64,000 nucleotides of DNA from Ruminococcaceae bacterium AM07-15 (GCA_003477405.1 QUDE01000001.1:62001-126000); one strand, 5' to 3'. Positions 1 through 8,827 are shown, numbered from the stretch's first letter. Numbers and translations: made by a program. Notes: generated from the letters alone by a model not told the origin.

Positions 1-536
1 AAAGCGCCCACCAGCATGGTGAGGATGCGCAGCAGATCGGCCAGCTGTCCGGCCACAAAATTGCGCACCATGTCCACATCGGAGGAGCACCGCTGCATGA
101 TGTCCCCGGTCTGCACGCTCATATGCCAGGCATAAGGCAGATGCTGGATGTGGTCAAAGAGCCGTTGGCGCAGGCCAAAGGCCAGGCTTTCGCTGAGCTT
201 TGCGGCCAGATACTGGCGCAGCATGTTGAACAGGCCGGAAAGGGCCACGATCACAAGAAACAGCCCGGCCAGAAGGGTCATGTGGTCAAAAAGCCATTGC
301 CGCCCGCCCAGGTTTTCCACATAAGCAGTGAGGGGCCCGGGCAAATCGATGGGTTCGGCGCCGATCACCGAGTCGATGATGAATCCCACCAAAGCGGGGG
401 ACAAAAAGGAAAAGGCCACCCCGCCGGTCATGGCGGCAACGCAGCCCCAGAAGTATTTCCAGCTGCCCTCCATCATCTCCCAGATGAAGCCGCCGCTGCT
501 TCTGGAGCGGGTGCCGGTGTATTCTTTCTTTTCCAT
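1..536 (-). CDS. ABC exporter, N-terminal transmembrane part (partial)
   Basis: The reading frame starts at ATG 536-534 behind a GGAGGAG ribosome site and runs off the left edge, so only about 178 residues are seen. They begin MEKKEYTGTR and contain hydrophobic segments near residues 28-60 and 85-107, then an ABC type-1 exporter signature region (RQRLFDHIQHLPYAWH, and further on QTGDIMQRCSSDVDMVRNF) typical of MdlB/MsbA-like half transporters. In this family the ATPase domain follows the membrane domain, so it lies outside the window. The substrate cannot be told; such proteins export lipids, drugs or peptides, often as heterodimers. Confidence 0.85.
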   Translation of the reverse strand, partial: MEKKEYTGTRSRSSGGFIWEMMEGSWKYFWGCVAAMTGGVAFSFLSPALVGFIIDSVIGAEPIDLPGPLTAYVENLGGRQWLFDHMTLLAGLFLVIVALSGLFNMLRQYLAAKLSESLAFGLRQRLFDHIQHLPYAWHMSVQTGDIMQRCSSDVDMVRNFVAGQLADLLRILTMLVGA

Positions 537-574
537 ATGCTCTCCTCCTCCCACTGTTGTTTCCAGATAACTTC

Positions 575-604
575 ATTGTATCATAGCCCCTGGTTTCCCC
601 GCAA
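575..604 (-). promoter_or_regulatory. Candidate promoter of the ABC exporter
   Basis: On the - strand TTGCGG (604-599) and TACAAT (580-575) are separated by 18 bases, about 40 bases upstream of the start codon. This is a pattern match to a sigma-A promoter only. Confidence 0.45.
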
Positions 605-647
605 GCAGAGGCAGGGCGGGGCGAAGGCCGCCGTTGAAGCAAACAAA

Positions 648-879
648 AAGCGGGGCCGAAGCCCCGCTTGAGCGTGTCGAAAAAGTGGCTTTGGCCACTT
701 TTTCGAGTTTTTGCAAGGGGCTGCATGCACGCCTTTGGCGTACACTGGCCCCTTGATTGGTGCAAAAAGCCACGCACAGGTCGCGGCTTTTTGCGGATTG
801 ATGAGAAGTAGGGCAAGTATTCCCCCTAGCTGGATAAGTTTTTTGACAGTCTGAAGCGGGGCCGAAGCCCCGCTTTTTT
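648..879. terminator. Terminator of pepT, split and duplicated by element copy 1
   Basis: The stem AGCGGGGC-cgaa-GCCCCGCT occurs at 648-669 and again, identical over 22 bases, at 854-875. Read on the - strand after pepT, the first copy met has no T-tract, and the T-run follows the second copy (bases below 648), as if one terminator was split and its stem duplicated by the intervening element. Confidence 0.75.
675..848 (+). repeat. Terminator-associated hairpin element, copy 1
   Basis: A 174-bp element bounded by TGTCGAAAAA on the left and TTTTTTGACA on the right, an imperfect inverted repeat. It contains three nested hairpins: a GAAAAAGTGGC/GCCACTTTTTC stem (679-703), a CAAGGGGC/GCCCCTTG stem enclosing ACGCC-ttt-GGCGT (714-755), and a GCAAAAAGCC/GGCTTTTTGC stem (762-794). 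It is flanked by two identical 22-bp copies of one terminator hairpin (648-669 and 854-875). Three related copies lie near 55.0, 56.6 and 60.4 kb. No protein is encoded; ORFs across it are shadows. It resembles a MITE-like non-autonomous mobile repeat, which is inference. Confidence 0.85.
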
Positions 880-891
880 GGCATTTGTCGT

Positions 892-2127
892 TTAGTTCTT
901 GCTCTGTTCGGCGTAGTTTGTCAGGATCTTTTCGATCAGCTCCACGATCTTGTCCATGGCCTGGATGGACACCGTTTCAAAACGGCCGTGGAAGTTGGTG
1001 CCGCCTGTGCAGAAGTTGGGGCAAGGAGTACCCATATAGGTGATCTTGCTGCCGTCGGTGCCGCCGCGGATGGGGGAAACCACAGGCTCCACGCCCAGCT
1101 GCCGCATGGCGTCCATAACAGCGTGAACCAGATGGATCTGGGGCTCGATCTTCTCCCGCATATTCCGGTACATATCGGTGGTCTCCACTGTGACGGTGCC
1201 GGCGCCGTATTTCTCGTTGATGAAGGCGGCTACCTTATCCATCATGGCCTTCTTCTCTTCGAACTTCTTGGCGTCGTGATCCCGCAGCATATAGTGGAGG
1301 GTGGCCTTTTCCACCGAGCCTTCCATGCCATGCAGGAAATAGAAACCCTCATAGCCTTCGGTGTATTCCGGCTTCTGCTCCTGGGGCAGCAGGGAGTTAT
1401 ACTCCATGGCGATGTAGTTGGCATTTTTCATCTGGTTTTTGGCAGAGCCGGGGTGGACGCTCTGGCCGTTGACCGTCACTTCCGAGCTGGCGGCGTTGAA
1501 GTTTTCATATTCCACACCGCCCAGCAAAGCGCCGTCGATGGTGTAGGCGAAGTCGGCGCCGAAACGCTTGATGTCAAAATGGTCAGGGCCCCGGCCGATC
1601 TCTTCATCGGGAGTAAAGGCGATCTTCACTTCACCGTGGGGGATGGAGGGATCGTTCAGCAGATGCTCTGCGGCGGTGAGGATCTCGGCAATGCCGGCTT
1701 TGTCGTCGGCGCCCAGCAGGGTCAGGCCGTTGGTGACGATGATGTCATCGCCCACCAGCTGCTTCAGGCTGGGGAAATCGGCCATGCGCATCACCACATT
1801 GTGCTCTTCGTTGAGCACCACATCGCTGCCGTCGTATTTTTCCACGATCCGGGGATTCTCACAGGCCGGCACATCGGCCACAGTGTCCATATGGGCCAAA
1901 AAGCCGATCTTGGGGGCCTTTTCGTAGCCAGGGGTGGCGGGGATGGAGCCGTAGACATAGCCGTTCTCATCCATTTCGGCGTCCTTGATGCCCATGGCCT
2001 GCATCTCTTTCACCAGGTATTCGCCCAGGTCCTTCTGCTTCATGGTGCTGGGCACGGTGGGAGAGTTGGAATCAGAGGCTGTGTCAAACTTCACATACTC
2101 CAACAGTTTTTCATAAGCGCGTGTCAT
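892..2127 (-). CDS. pepT: Peptidase T (tripeptide aminopeptidase, M20B)
   Basis: Cytoplasmic zinc aminopeptidase that removes the N-terminal residue from tripeptides. The 411-residue protein has the usual PepT length. Metal-site motifs are visible: H79/D81 in GFLAHMDTV, bridging D141 in LGADDKAG, E175-E176 in FTPDEEIGRG, and a C-terminal His in GGTNFHGRFE; GGTDGSKITYMG is also typical. I chose the ATG at 2127 (MTRAYEKLLE) because GAGGAAG lies about nine bases upstream and family members start there; a 22-residue upstream extension has no ribosome site. It is monocistronic, between its own promoter and the split terminator at 648-879. Confidence 0.96.
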   Translation of the reverse strand: MTRAYEKLLEYVKFDTASDSNSPTVPSTMKQKDLGEYLVKEMQAMGIKDAEMDENGYVYGSIPATPGYEKAPKIGFLAHMDTVADVPACENPRIVEKYDGSDVVLNEEHNVVMRMADFPSLKQLVGDDIIVTNGLTLLGADDKAGIAEILTAAEHLLNDPSIPHGEVKIAFTPDEEIGRGPDHFDIKRFGADFAYTIDGALLGGVEYENFNAASSEVTVNGQSVHPGSAKNQMKNANYIAMEYNSLLPQEQKPEYTEGYEGFYFLHGMEGSVEKATLHYMLRDHDAKKFEEKKAMMDKVAAFINEKYGAGTVTVETTDMYRNMREKIEPQIHLVHAVMDAMRQLGVEPVVSPIRGGTDGSKITYMGTPCPNFCTGGTNFHGRFETVSIQAMDKIVELIEKILTNYAEQSKN

Positions 2128-2164
2128 AATCGCATCTTCCTCTTTCCCTTTGGAATTTTCCTTT

Positions 2165-2193
2165 ATTATAACAAACCCCTTTCCCCTTCGCAA
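2165..2193 (-). promoter_or_regulatory. Candidate sigma-A promoter of pepT
   Basis: TTGCGA (2193-2188), a 17-base spacer and a perfect TATAAT (2170-2165) on the - strand, about 40 bases upstream of the pepT start. Confidence 0.7.
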
Positions 2194-2526
2194 TCGGCGG
2201 CCGCATCGGTTGATTCATCTTGTGCAAAGCGCTTGTTTCCCACTTCCCTTTTTATGGATTTTCACCAAGGGCTTGGCCCCTTTCTATTGCAGGAACAGGA
2301 AATAGGACCCGGCAGGTCATTTTCCGCCATTTTTATTCAAATGAACCGGGGGACAGCCTGGGGAGATTTGCTTTTTCTTTGTTTTTCCGAAATTTTTTTG
2401 GTTTGCATCCCTTCTGCACCGACCTGGCAAAAAATCCTCCTTTTCGGAAAGATAAGAATTTATATATTTTGCACAAATTTAATTTACTCACCCATAAATT
2501 CTTAATGATATTTAATAAGCCTGTTC
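2194..2526. other. Intergenic stretch, nothing recognised
   Basis: Between the divergent pepT and gdhA promoters. It is less G+C rich toward gdhA. Short frames across it have no ribosome site or family resemblance, and I see no riboswitch or tRNA. Confidence 0.5.
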
Positions 2527-2558
2527 TTGACTTTTTATCCCGGGCGCTTTAATATAAT
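2527..2558 (+). promoter_or_regulatory. Candidate promoter of gdhA
   Basis: TTGACT (2527-2532) is followed by TAATAT (2550-2555, spacer 17), which overlaps TATAAT (2553-2558, spacer 20). Either could be the -10. The start codon lies about 55 bases further on. Confidence 0.6.
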
Positions 2559-2613
2559 TACGGTAGAATACTAGGCTCCAAAGATTTTTTAAACCTATGA
2601 GGAGGCAGTTAAA

Positions 2614-3960
2614 ATGAACGCTTATATGCAGAAAGTCCTGGACGAGGTCAAGGCCCGCAATGAGGGCGAAGAACTCTTCCTGCAGACTGTGGAAGAAGTT
2701 TTCAAGAGCATTGAGCCCATCGTGGAGCAGCATCCCGAGTATGAGAAGGCCGGCCTGCTGGAGAGAATGTGCGAGCCCGATCGCACCATCGAGTTCCGTG
2801 TTACCTGGGCCGACGACAAGGGCGAGACTCATGTGAACCGCGGCTATCGCGTCCAGTTCAACGGCGCCATCGGTCCCTACAAGGGCGGCCTGCGCTTCCA
2901 TCCTTCTGTCAAGCTGGACACCATGAAGTTCCTGGGCTTTGAGCAGACCTTCAAAAACAGCCTGACCGGCCTGCCCATCGGCGGCGGCAAGGGCGGCAGC
3001 GACTTCGACCCCCGTGGCCGCAGCGACGCTGAGATCATGCGTTTCTGCCAGGCGTTCATGACCGAGCTGTATCGTCACATCGGCCCCGATGTGGACGTTC
3101 CCGCCGGTGATATCGGCGTGGCCGGCCGTGAGATCGGCTACCTCTTTGGCCAGTACAAGCGCATCAAGGGCTGCTGGGAAAACGGCGTGCTCACCGGTAA
3201 GGGCCTGTCCTACGGCGGCAGCTACTTCCGTCCCGAAGCCACCGGCTACGGCGCTGTGTACTATCTGGTGGAAGTGCTGAAGCACTTCGGCGACGACATC
3301 AAGGGCAAGACCGTTGCGGTTTCCGGCTTCGGCAATGTGGCTTGGGGCGTTTGCGAAAAGGTCGCTCAGCTGGGCGGCAAGGTGGTTACCATCTCCGGCC
3401 CCGACGGCTATTGCTATGATCCCGACGGCATCGTGACTCCCGAGAAGATCGCTTATCTGCTGGAGATGCGCGCTTCCGGCCGCGACCGTGCTCAGGATTA
3501 TGCTGACAAGTTCGGCGTCAAGTTCGTTCCCGGTGCCAAGGTCTGGGGCGAGAAGGTTGACATCGCTATGCCCTGCGCCTATCAGAACGAAATCGGCATG
3601 AAGGAAGCTCAGCAGCTGGTGGACAACGGCGTGCAGTACTACATCGAAGTGGCCAACATGCCCACCACCAACGAAGCTCTGGAATATCTCCAGAAGAATG
3701 TGAAGATCGTCGCTCCTTCCAAGGCTGTCAACGCCGGCGGCGTGGCTACTTCCGCTCTGGAAATGGCTCAGAACTCCATGCGTTATAGCTGGGAGCCCGC
3801 TGAAGTGGACGCCAAGCTGCATGGCATCATGAAGAACATCCATGACGAATCCGCCAAGGCCGCTGAGGAATGCGGCATGGGTTATGACCTGGTGGCTGGC
3901 GCCAACATCGCCGGCTTCAAGAAGGTCGCTGAGGCCATGATGGCCGAAGGCCTGATCTAA
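2614..3960 (+). CDS. gdhA: NADP-type glutamate dehydrogenase
   Basis: Converts 2-oxoglutarate and ammonia to glutamate, a main route of ammonia assimilation in gut anaerobes. The 448-residue length is that of the hexameric family. PYKGGLRFHP near residue 90 and PIGGGKGGSDFDPRGRS with catalytic K126 mark the substrate site; VAVSGFGNVAWGV near 237-249 is the Rossmann dinucleotide site; SKAVNAGGVATSALEMAQN is a conserved C-terminal block. A GAGGAGG ribosome site precedes the ATG. NADP preference is inferred from overall family likeness. Codon use is strongly biased, suggesting high expression. It has its own promoter and terminator. Confidence 0.97.
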   Translation: MNAYMQKVLDEVKARNEGEELFLQTVEEVFKSIEPIVEQHPEYEKAGLLERMCEPDRTIEFRVTWADDKGETHVNRGYRVQFNGAIGPYKGGLRFHPSVKLDTMKFLGFEQTFKNSLTGLPIGGGKGGSDFDPRGRSDAEIMRFCQAFMTELYRHIGPDVDVPAGDIGVAGREIGYLFGQYKRIKGCWENGVLTGKGLSYGGSYFRPEATGYGAVYYLVEVLKHFGDDIKGKTVAVSGFGNVAWGVCEKVAQLGGKVVTISGPDGYCYDPDGIVTPEKIAYLLEMRASGRDRAQDYADKFGVKFVPGAKVWGEKVDIAMPCAYQNEIGMKEAQQLVDNGVQYYIEVANMPTTNEALEYLQKNVKIVAPSKAVNAGGVATSALEMAQNSMRYSWEPAEVDAKLHGIMKNIHDESAKAAEECGMGYDLVAGANIAGFKKVAEAMMAEGLI

Positions 3961-3994
3961 GGCTGTACCCTGTATCTGATACGGATTGCATTTT

Positions 3995-4027
3995 GCCCCG
4001 GTGCTTTCAAAGCACCGGGGCTTTTTT
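3995..4027 (+). terminator. Rho-independent terminator of gdhA
   Basis: GCCCCGGTGCT-ttca-AGCACCGGGGC stem followed by six T residues, starting 34 bases after the stop codon. Confidence 0.93.
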
Positions 4028-4427
4028 GCGCCCTTCTGGCTGGGGAAAATGGGCGCAGGAATGGAAGTGTGCCTAAATTGCTGGATATTCTTACGAATAG
4101 GCCTTGGTGTTTCTTGTGAAAGTGACCAAAAATGTCCTTTTTCAACCTTTTTTCTTCGCCTTTTTGGATAAAAAGCTTTGGGAAATAAACCCTGCTATAG
4201 CAAGATTCTGTTATAGAAAAAATCTATATTTAGAAAAGCTCTTTATTTTTCTTTCACTTTTGCCGTTTAAATATTTTAGAGCATTCCAAAAAAACTCCGA
4301 AATTTTTATGCATATTTAAAAAGTTGTCTTAAAAACAATCGTTATATTTTAAACTTTTCCACGATTTTTCGTTAAAATCACAACAATCTCCTGCGAAAGA
4401 TAGTGAATCTTGCTGATGGGAAGGCTG
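4028..4427. other. AT-rich intergenic stretch, nothing recognised
   Basis: About 400 bases, clearly AT-rich toward gcvT compared with the surrounding genes. No convincing ORF with a ribosome site, tRNA or known riboswitch was seen. It may hold regulatory sites for the glycine cleavage operon. Confidence 0.5.
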
Positions 4428-4455
4428 TTGATTATTATTGCGCATTTGATATAAT
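4428..4455 (+). promoter_or_regulatory. Candidate promoter of the glycine cleavage operon
   Basis: TTGATT (4428-4433), 16-base spacer, perfect TATAAT (4450-4455). The transcript would start near 4462 and have a leader of about 70 bases with one small CGGAG-tgttt-CTCCG hairpin (4469-4483). I find no glycine riboswitch core in this leader. Confidence 0.65.
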
Positions 4456-4534
4456 AAGGGTAGTTCGGAGTGTTTCTCCGGCGATCATCAAAGAGCATAC
4501 GCCACTTCTGTCAAAAAGAAAGAAGGAGATCTCT

Positions 4535-5620
4535 ATGGAACAAAAAACCCCCTTGTATGACTGCCATCTGGCGGCCAAAGGCAAGATCGTTCCCTTTGCC
4601 GGCTTTTTGCTGCCGGTACAGTATGAGGCCGGCGTCATCGCCGAGCATATGGCCGTGCGTGAGAAGGCCGGCCTGTTCGATGTGTCCCACATGGCGGAAA
4701 TGACCCTGTGCGGCAAGGACGCCATGGCCAATGTGCAGATGCTGGTGACCAACCAGTGCGGCAACATGGTGGATGGCCAGGTAAAATATACTACCATGTG
4801 CTATGAAAACGGCACCACCGTGGATGACCTGCTGGTTTATAAGGTGGATGAAGAGCATATCCTGTTGGTGGTCAATGCGGCCAACCATGCAAAGGATGTG
4901 GAATGGATCCGTGACCATCTCTTCGGCGATGTGGAATTCAAAGACATTTCCGACGATGTGGCCCAGGTAGCCCTCCAGGGCCCCAAATCCTTGGATATCA
5001 TCCGCAAGCTGGCCGATGAGAGCACTCTGCCCACCAAGTATTATACCTTTGTGCCCAAGTGCACCGTGGCGGGGAAGGAATGTCTGGTTTCCCGCACCGG
5101 CTACACCGGTGAGTTCGGTTATGAGATCTACTGTGCACCGGCAGACGCCGCCCATATCTGGAATGCGCTGCTGGAGGCCGGTCAGGAATTCGGCTTGCTC
5201 CCCTGCGGCCTGGGCTGCCGGGATACGCTGCGCTTCGAAGCAGGCATGCCGCTGTACGGCCATGAGATGGACGACACCATCACCCCCATCGAAGCGGGTC
5301 TGGGTTTCTGTGTCAAGATGAAAAAGCCCGACTTTATCGGCAAAAAGGCTCTGGAAGAGCGGGGCGAAGTCACCCGGAAGATGTGCACACTGAAAGTCAC
5401 CGGCCGGGGTATCGCCCGGGAGCATCAGGATGTGTATGTGGGAGACAAGAAGGTGGGCTTCACCTGCTCCGGCACCCATTGTCCTTATCTGAAGGGCGCC
5501 TATGCCACCGCCATTCTGGATCTGCCCTATAACGCCGTGGATACCAAGGTGGAAGTGGATGTGCGCGGCCGCCGGGTGGAGGCCGTTGTGGTGGCCACCC
5601 CCATTTATAACAGAGCATAA
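4535..5620 (+). CDS. gcvT: Glycine cleavage system T protein (aminomethyltransferase)
   Basis: T protein of the glycine cleavage complex: passes the methylene group from aminomethyl-lipoyl H protein to tetrahydrofolate, releasing ammonia. The 361-residue product has the usual length, with FAGFLLPVQYEAG and LFDVSHMAEM at the N-terminal folate-binding part, FRT-type SRTGYTGEFGYEIYC near residues 187-201, and the C-terminal GCV_T barrel. I chose ATG 4535 because AAGGAGA lies seven bases upstream; a longer frame from 4403 overlaps the promoter. First gene of gcvT-gcvH-gcvPA-gcvPB-lplA-lpdA. Confidence 0.96.
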   Translation: MEQKTPLYDCHLAAKGKIVPFAGFLLPVQYEAGVIAEHMAVREKAGLFDVSHMAEMTLCGKDAMANVQMLVTNQCGNMVDGQVKYTTMCYENGTTVDDLLVYKVDEEHILLVVNAANHAKDVEWIRDHLFGDVEFKDISDDVAQVALQGPKSLDIIRKLADESTLPTKYYTFVPKCTVAGKECLVSRTGYTGEFGYEIYCAPADAAHIWNALLEAGQEFGLLPCGLGCRDTLRFEAGMPLYGHEMDDTITPIEAGLGFCVKMKKPDFIGKKALEERGEVTRKMCTLKVTGRGIAREHQDVYVGDKKVGFTCSGTHCPYLKGAYATAILDLPYNAVDTKVEVDVRGRRVEAVVVATPIYNRA

Positions 5621-5680
5621 CTTTCAAACAAGACAAATTCATTCCATATTCGGATTATTTTAAAAAAGGAGAGTTTAACC

Positions 5681-6058
5681 ATGAATGTTCCCAAGAATCT
5701 GATGTATACTGCTTCTCACGAATGGGTGGAGATCGACGGCGATAAAATGAAGATCGGTCTGACCGAGCATGCTTCCGAGCAGCTGGGCGACCTGGTGTTC
5801 ATCAACCTGCCCGAAGTGGGCGATCAGGTGGAGGCCGAAGGCTCCTTCGGCGATGTGGAATCGGTAAAGGCCGTTTCCGACATCATCAGCCCCGCCACCG
5901 GCGAGGTCTCCGCTGTCAACGATGCCGCTCTGGACTCCCCGGGCGATGTCAACGGCGATCCTTATGGCGTATGGCTGGCTGAGATCAGCAATGTGACCGC
6001 CAAGAGAGAACTGCTCACACCGGAAGAATACGAGAAGCTGCTGGAAGAGGAGGCATAA
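5681..6058 (+). CDS. gcvH: Glycine cleavage system H protein
   Basis: Small lipoyl carrier that shuttles the aminomethyl group between the P, T and L proteins. The 125-residue protein has the lipoyl attachment site at K63 in DVESVKAVSDI, the invariant Glu at E60, and the family start LMYTASHEWVE. AAAAGGAGAG lies upstream of the ATG. It sits 60 bases after gcvT and one base before gcvPA. Its lipoylation is probably served by the ligase encoded three genes downstream. Confidence 0.97.
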   Translation: MNVPKNLMYTASHEWVEIDGDKMKIGLTEHASEQLGDLVFINLPEVGDQVEAEGSFGDVESVKAVSDIISPATGEVSAVNDAALDSPGDVNGDPYGVWLAEISNVTAKRELLTPEEYEKLLEEEA

Positions 6059-6059
6059 C

Positions 6060-7391
6060 ATGGGCTCTTATGTTCCTTCCACCATGGAGGAGCGGCAGGC
6101 CATGCTGCAGGCCATGGGGCTTTCGTCGGTAGACGAGCTCTATGATGCCATCCCCTCTTCGGTGAAGCTCCAGGGTCCTCTCCAGATCCCGGAAGGGCTG
6201 TCGGAGATGGAAGTGCGGAGCAAGATGGAGAAGCTAGCTGGGAAAAACAAGGTGTTCCCCACGGTGTTCCGTGGGGCCGGCGCCTACCGCCACTATATCC
6301 CCTCCATTGTGAAATATATCCCCACCAAGGAGGAGTTTGTCACCTCCTACACCCCCTACCAGGCGGAGATCAGCCAGGGAGTGCTCCAGGCCATATTCGA
6401 ATACCAGACCGATATGTGCCAGCTGATGGATATGCCGGTGTCCAATGCTTCGGTGTATGACGGCGCCACCGCCGCCGCCGAAGGGGCCGCCATGTGCCGG
6501 GAGCGGAAGCGCACCAAGACACTGGTGTCTGCCACCGCCCAGCCCGACACCATCCAGGTGATGGAGACCTATTGCCAGGCGGCCAACACCGAACTGGTCA
6601 TCGTGCCGGAAAAGGACGGCAAAACCGACAAAGAAGCCCTGAAAGAACTGCTGGACGACACCACCGCCTGCTTCTATGTGCAGCAGCCCAACTACTATGG
6701 TCTGTTTGAGGACTGTGAGGAGCTGGGTCAGATCGTCCATGAGAAGGGCGCTAAGTATATTATGGGCTGCAATCCCATCGCCCTTGGGGTGATGGCTACC
6801 CCGGGTCAGTGCGGCGCCGATGTGGCCACCGCCGAAGGCCAGCCTCTGGGTATGCCTTTGGCCTATGGCGGACCGTACCTGGGCATTATGACCTGCTCGG
6901 AAAAGATGATGCGCAAGATCCCCGGCCGTATCGTGGGCGAAACCACCGACGCCGAGGGCAATCGGGCCTTCGTCCTCACCCTCCAGGCCAGAGAGCAGCA
7001 TATCCGCCGGGAGAAAGCTTCCAGCAACATCTGCTCCAACCAGGCTTTGTGTGCCCTCACCGCCTCGGTGTATCTGGCGGCCATGGGACCGAACGGCCTG
7101 CGGGATGTGGCAAACCTGTGTCTGTCCAAGGCCCACTATGCCGCCCAGCAGATCTCGGCCATTCCTGGTTTTGAAATGGTTTATCAGGGCGAGTTCTTCC
7201 ATGAGTTTGTCACCTCCTGCCCGGTGTGCCCCCAGAAGGTCATGCAGGCGCTGGAGGAAAAGGGCATCCTGGGTGGACTGCCCCTCACCGGTGACAAAAA
7301 GGGCCAGATCCTCTGGTGCGTCACCGAAATGAACACCAAGGAAGAGATCGATACCTTGGTAGAAACCCTCAAGGAGGTGGCTGGGAAGTGA
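6060..7391 (+). CDS. gcvPA: Glycine dehydrogenase (decarboxylating) subunit 1
   Basis: N-terminal half of the split P protein found in Firmicutes and archaea; with subunit 2 it decarboxylates glycine using pyridoxal phosphate and loads the aminomethyl group on GcvH. The 443-residue length is normal. Typical blocks are YIPSIVKYIPTKEEFVTSYTPYQ cut here to its first part, the YQAEISQGVLQAIFEYQT segment and ANTELVIVP. It starts one base after gcvH and its TGA overlaps the next start codon. Confidence 0.96.
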   Translation: MGSYVPSTMEERQAMLQAMGLSSVDELYDAIPSSVKLQGPLQIPEGLSEMEVRSKMEKLAGKNKVFPTVFRGAGAYRHYIPSIVKYIPTKEEFVTSYTPYQAEISQGVLQAIFEYQTDMCQLMDMPVSNASVYDGATAAAEGAAMCRERKRTKTLVSATAQPDTIQVMETYCQAANTELVIVPEKDGKTDKEALKELLDDTTACFYVQQPNYYGLFEDCEELGQIVHEKGAKYIMGCNPIALGVMATPGQCGADVATAEGQPLGMPLAYGGPYLGIMTCSEKMMRKIPGRIVGETTDAEGNRAFVLTLQAREQHIRREKASSNICSNQALCALTASVYLAAMGPNGLRDVANLCLSKAHYAAQQISAIPGFEMVYQGEFFHEFVTSCPVCPQKVMQALEEKGILGGLPLTGDKKGQILWCVTEMNTKEEIDTLVETLKEVAGK

Positions 7392-8827
7392 ACCTGATTT
7401 TTGAAAACAGCGTGGCCGGGCGCAAATGCGTTCAGATGCCCGCTTGCGATGTGCCGGAATATCAGCTGCCCGCCTCCCTGACCCGGCAGCAGGCCCCCCA
7501 TCTCCCGGAGATGAGCGAGACCGATATCAGCCGCCACTATACCAAACTGGCCGAGCGGACCTACGGGGTGAACAACGGCTTCTATCCTCTGGGCTCCTGC
7601 ACCATGAAATACAATCCCCGGATCAATGAGGAAATGGCCGCTCTGCCCGGTTTTACCGGCGTCCATCCCCTCCAGCCGGAGCATACCGTCCAGGGCTGCC
7701 TGGAAGTGATGGCCCTGGCGGAGAAATACCTGTGCCAGATCACCGGTATGGATGAGATGACCTTCCAGCCGGCGGCGGGCGCTCATGGCGAACTCACCGG
7801 CGTGCTGCTCATCAAGCAGTACCACAAAATGCGGGGAGACACAAAGCGCACCAAGATCATCGTTCCCGACTCTGCCCACGGCACTAACCCGGCCACAGCG
7901 GTGATGGCTGGTTTCACCTGTGTCAATGTGCCTTCCAATGCAGAAGGCGGCATCGATCTGGATAAGCTGCGGGAAGCGGTGGGCGAGGACACCGCCGGCC
8001 TGATGCTGACCAACCCCAACACCCTGGGTATTTTCGATAAAAACATTCTGGAGATCACCAAGATCATCAAGGACGCCGGCGGCCTTTGCTATTATGACGG
8101 CGCCAACCTCAACGCCATCATGGGCCAGGTGCGCCCCGGCGATATGGGCTTTGATGTGGTGCATCTCAACCTGCACAAAACTTTCTCCACCCCCCATGGC
8201 GGCGGCGGACCGGGCAGCGGCGCCGTAGGCTGCAAGAAGCTGCTGGCCCCCTATCTGCCCAAGCCCCATGCGGTGGCCGGGGAGAATGGGTACACCATGG
8301 ACTACGATCTGCCTCAGTCCATCGGCCGGATGAAGGCCTTTTACGGCAACTTCCTGGTGGTGGTCCGGGCCCTCACCTATGTGCTCACTCTGGGCCAGAA
8401 GGGCATCCCCGAGGCCTCCCGCAATGCGGTGCTCAATGCCAATTATATGATGCACCAGCTGTCGGACACCTATGACATTGCCACCAAGGGCCACTGCATG
8501 CACGAGTTCATCATCACCCTGGATAAGATGCACAAGGAAAAGGGCGTCACCGCCACCGACATCGCCAAGGCCATGCTGGACGAGGGCATCCATCCCCCCA
8601 CCATGTACTTCCCCCTCATCGTGCCGGAAGATCTGATGGTGGAACCCACCGAAACCGAGAGCAAAACCACTCTGGACGAAGTGGTGGCCGCCCTCAAGCG
8701 GATCCATGCCATGGCGGAAGAAAATCCGGAGCATATGCACGAGCTGCCGGTGAAAACCGTCATTCGCCGTCCCGACGAGGTGAAGGCCGCCCGTACGCCG
8801 GTGATCTGCTATCATTTTGACAAATGA
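7388..8827 (+). CDS. gcvPB: Glycine dehydrogenase (decarboxylating) subunit 2
   Basis: C-terminal, PLP-bearing half of the split P protein. The cofactor lysine lies in HLNLHKTFSTPHGGGGPGSG; NNGFYPLGSCTMKYNPRIN is a family hallmark near residues 61-79. I chose GTG 7388, which overlaps the gcvPA stop (GTGA) and has AAGGAGG nine bases upstream, giving 479 residues. The frame can be extended upstream to 7316 but that part lies inside gcvPA. Its stop overlaps lplA by four bases. Confidence 0.96.
   Translation: MNLIFENSVAGRKCVQMPACDVPEYQLPASLTRQQAPHLPEMSETDISRHYTKLAERTYGVNNGFYPLGSCTMKYNPRINEEMAALPGFTGVHPLQPEHTVQGCLEVMALAEKYLCQITGMDEMTFQPAAGAHGELTGVLLIKQYHKMRGDTKRTKIIVPDSAHGTNPATAVMAGFTCVNVPSNAEGGIDLDKLREAVGEDTAGLMLTNPNTLGIFDKNILEITKIIKDAGGLCYYDGANLNAIMGQVRPGDMGFDVVHLNLHKTFSTPHGGGGPGSGAVGCKKLLAPYLPKPHAVAGENGYTMDYDLPQSIGRMKAFYGNFLVVVRALTYVLTLGQKGIPEASRNAVLNANYMMHQLSDTYDIATKGHCMHEFIITLDKMHKEKGVTATDIAKAMLDEGIHPPTMYFPLIVPEDLMVEPTETESKTTLDEVVAALKRIHAMAEENPEHMHELPVKTVIRRPDEVKAARTPVICYHFDK

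Noticed and set aside
675..684. TGTCGAA in the element ends read as Spo0A boxes
   Set aside because: The match lies in an inverted-repeat end at gene 3' ends, not in promoters; most likely chance.
2512..3843. Long open frame antisense to gdhA (and similar long antisense frames across gcv, dnaK and proA)
   Set aside because: No ribosome site or family likeness; the frames follow from the biased G/C third positions of the real genes.
4456..4534. Glycine riboswitch before gcvT
   Set aside because: Leader is too short and the conserved aptamer cores are not present by eye.
4403..4534. N-terminal extension of gcvT from 4403
   Set aside because: It overlaps the promoter and has no ribosome site; the family start is at 4535.
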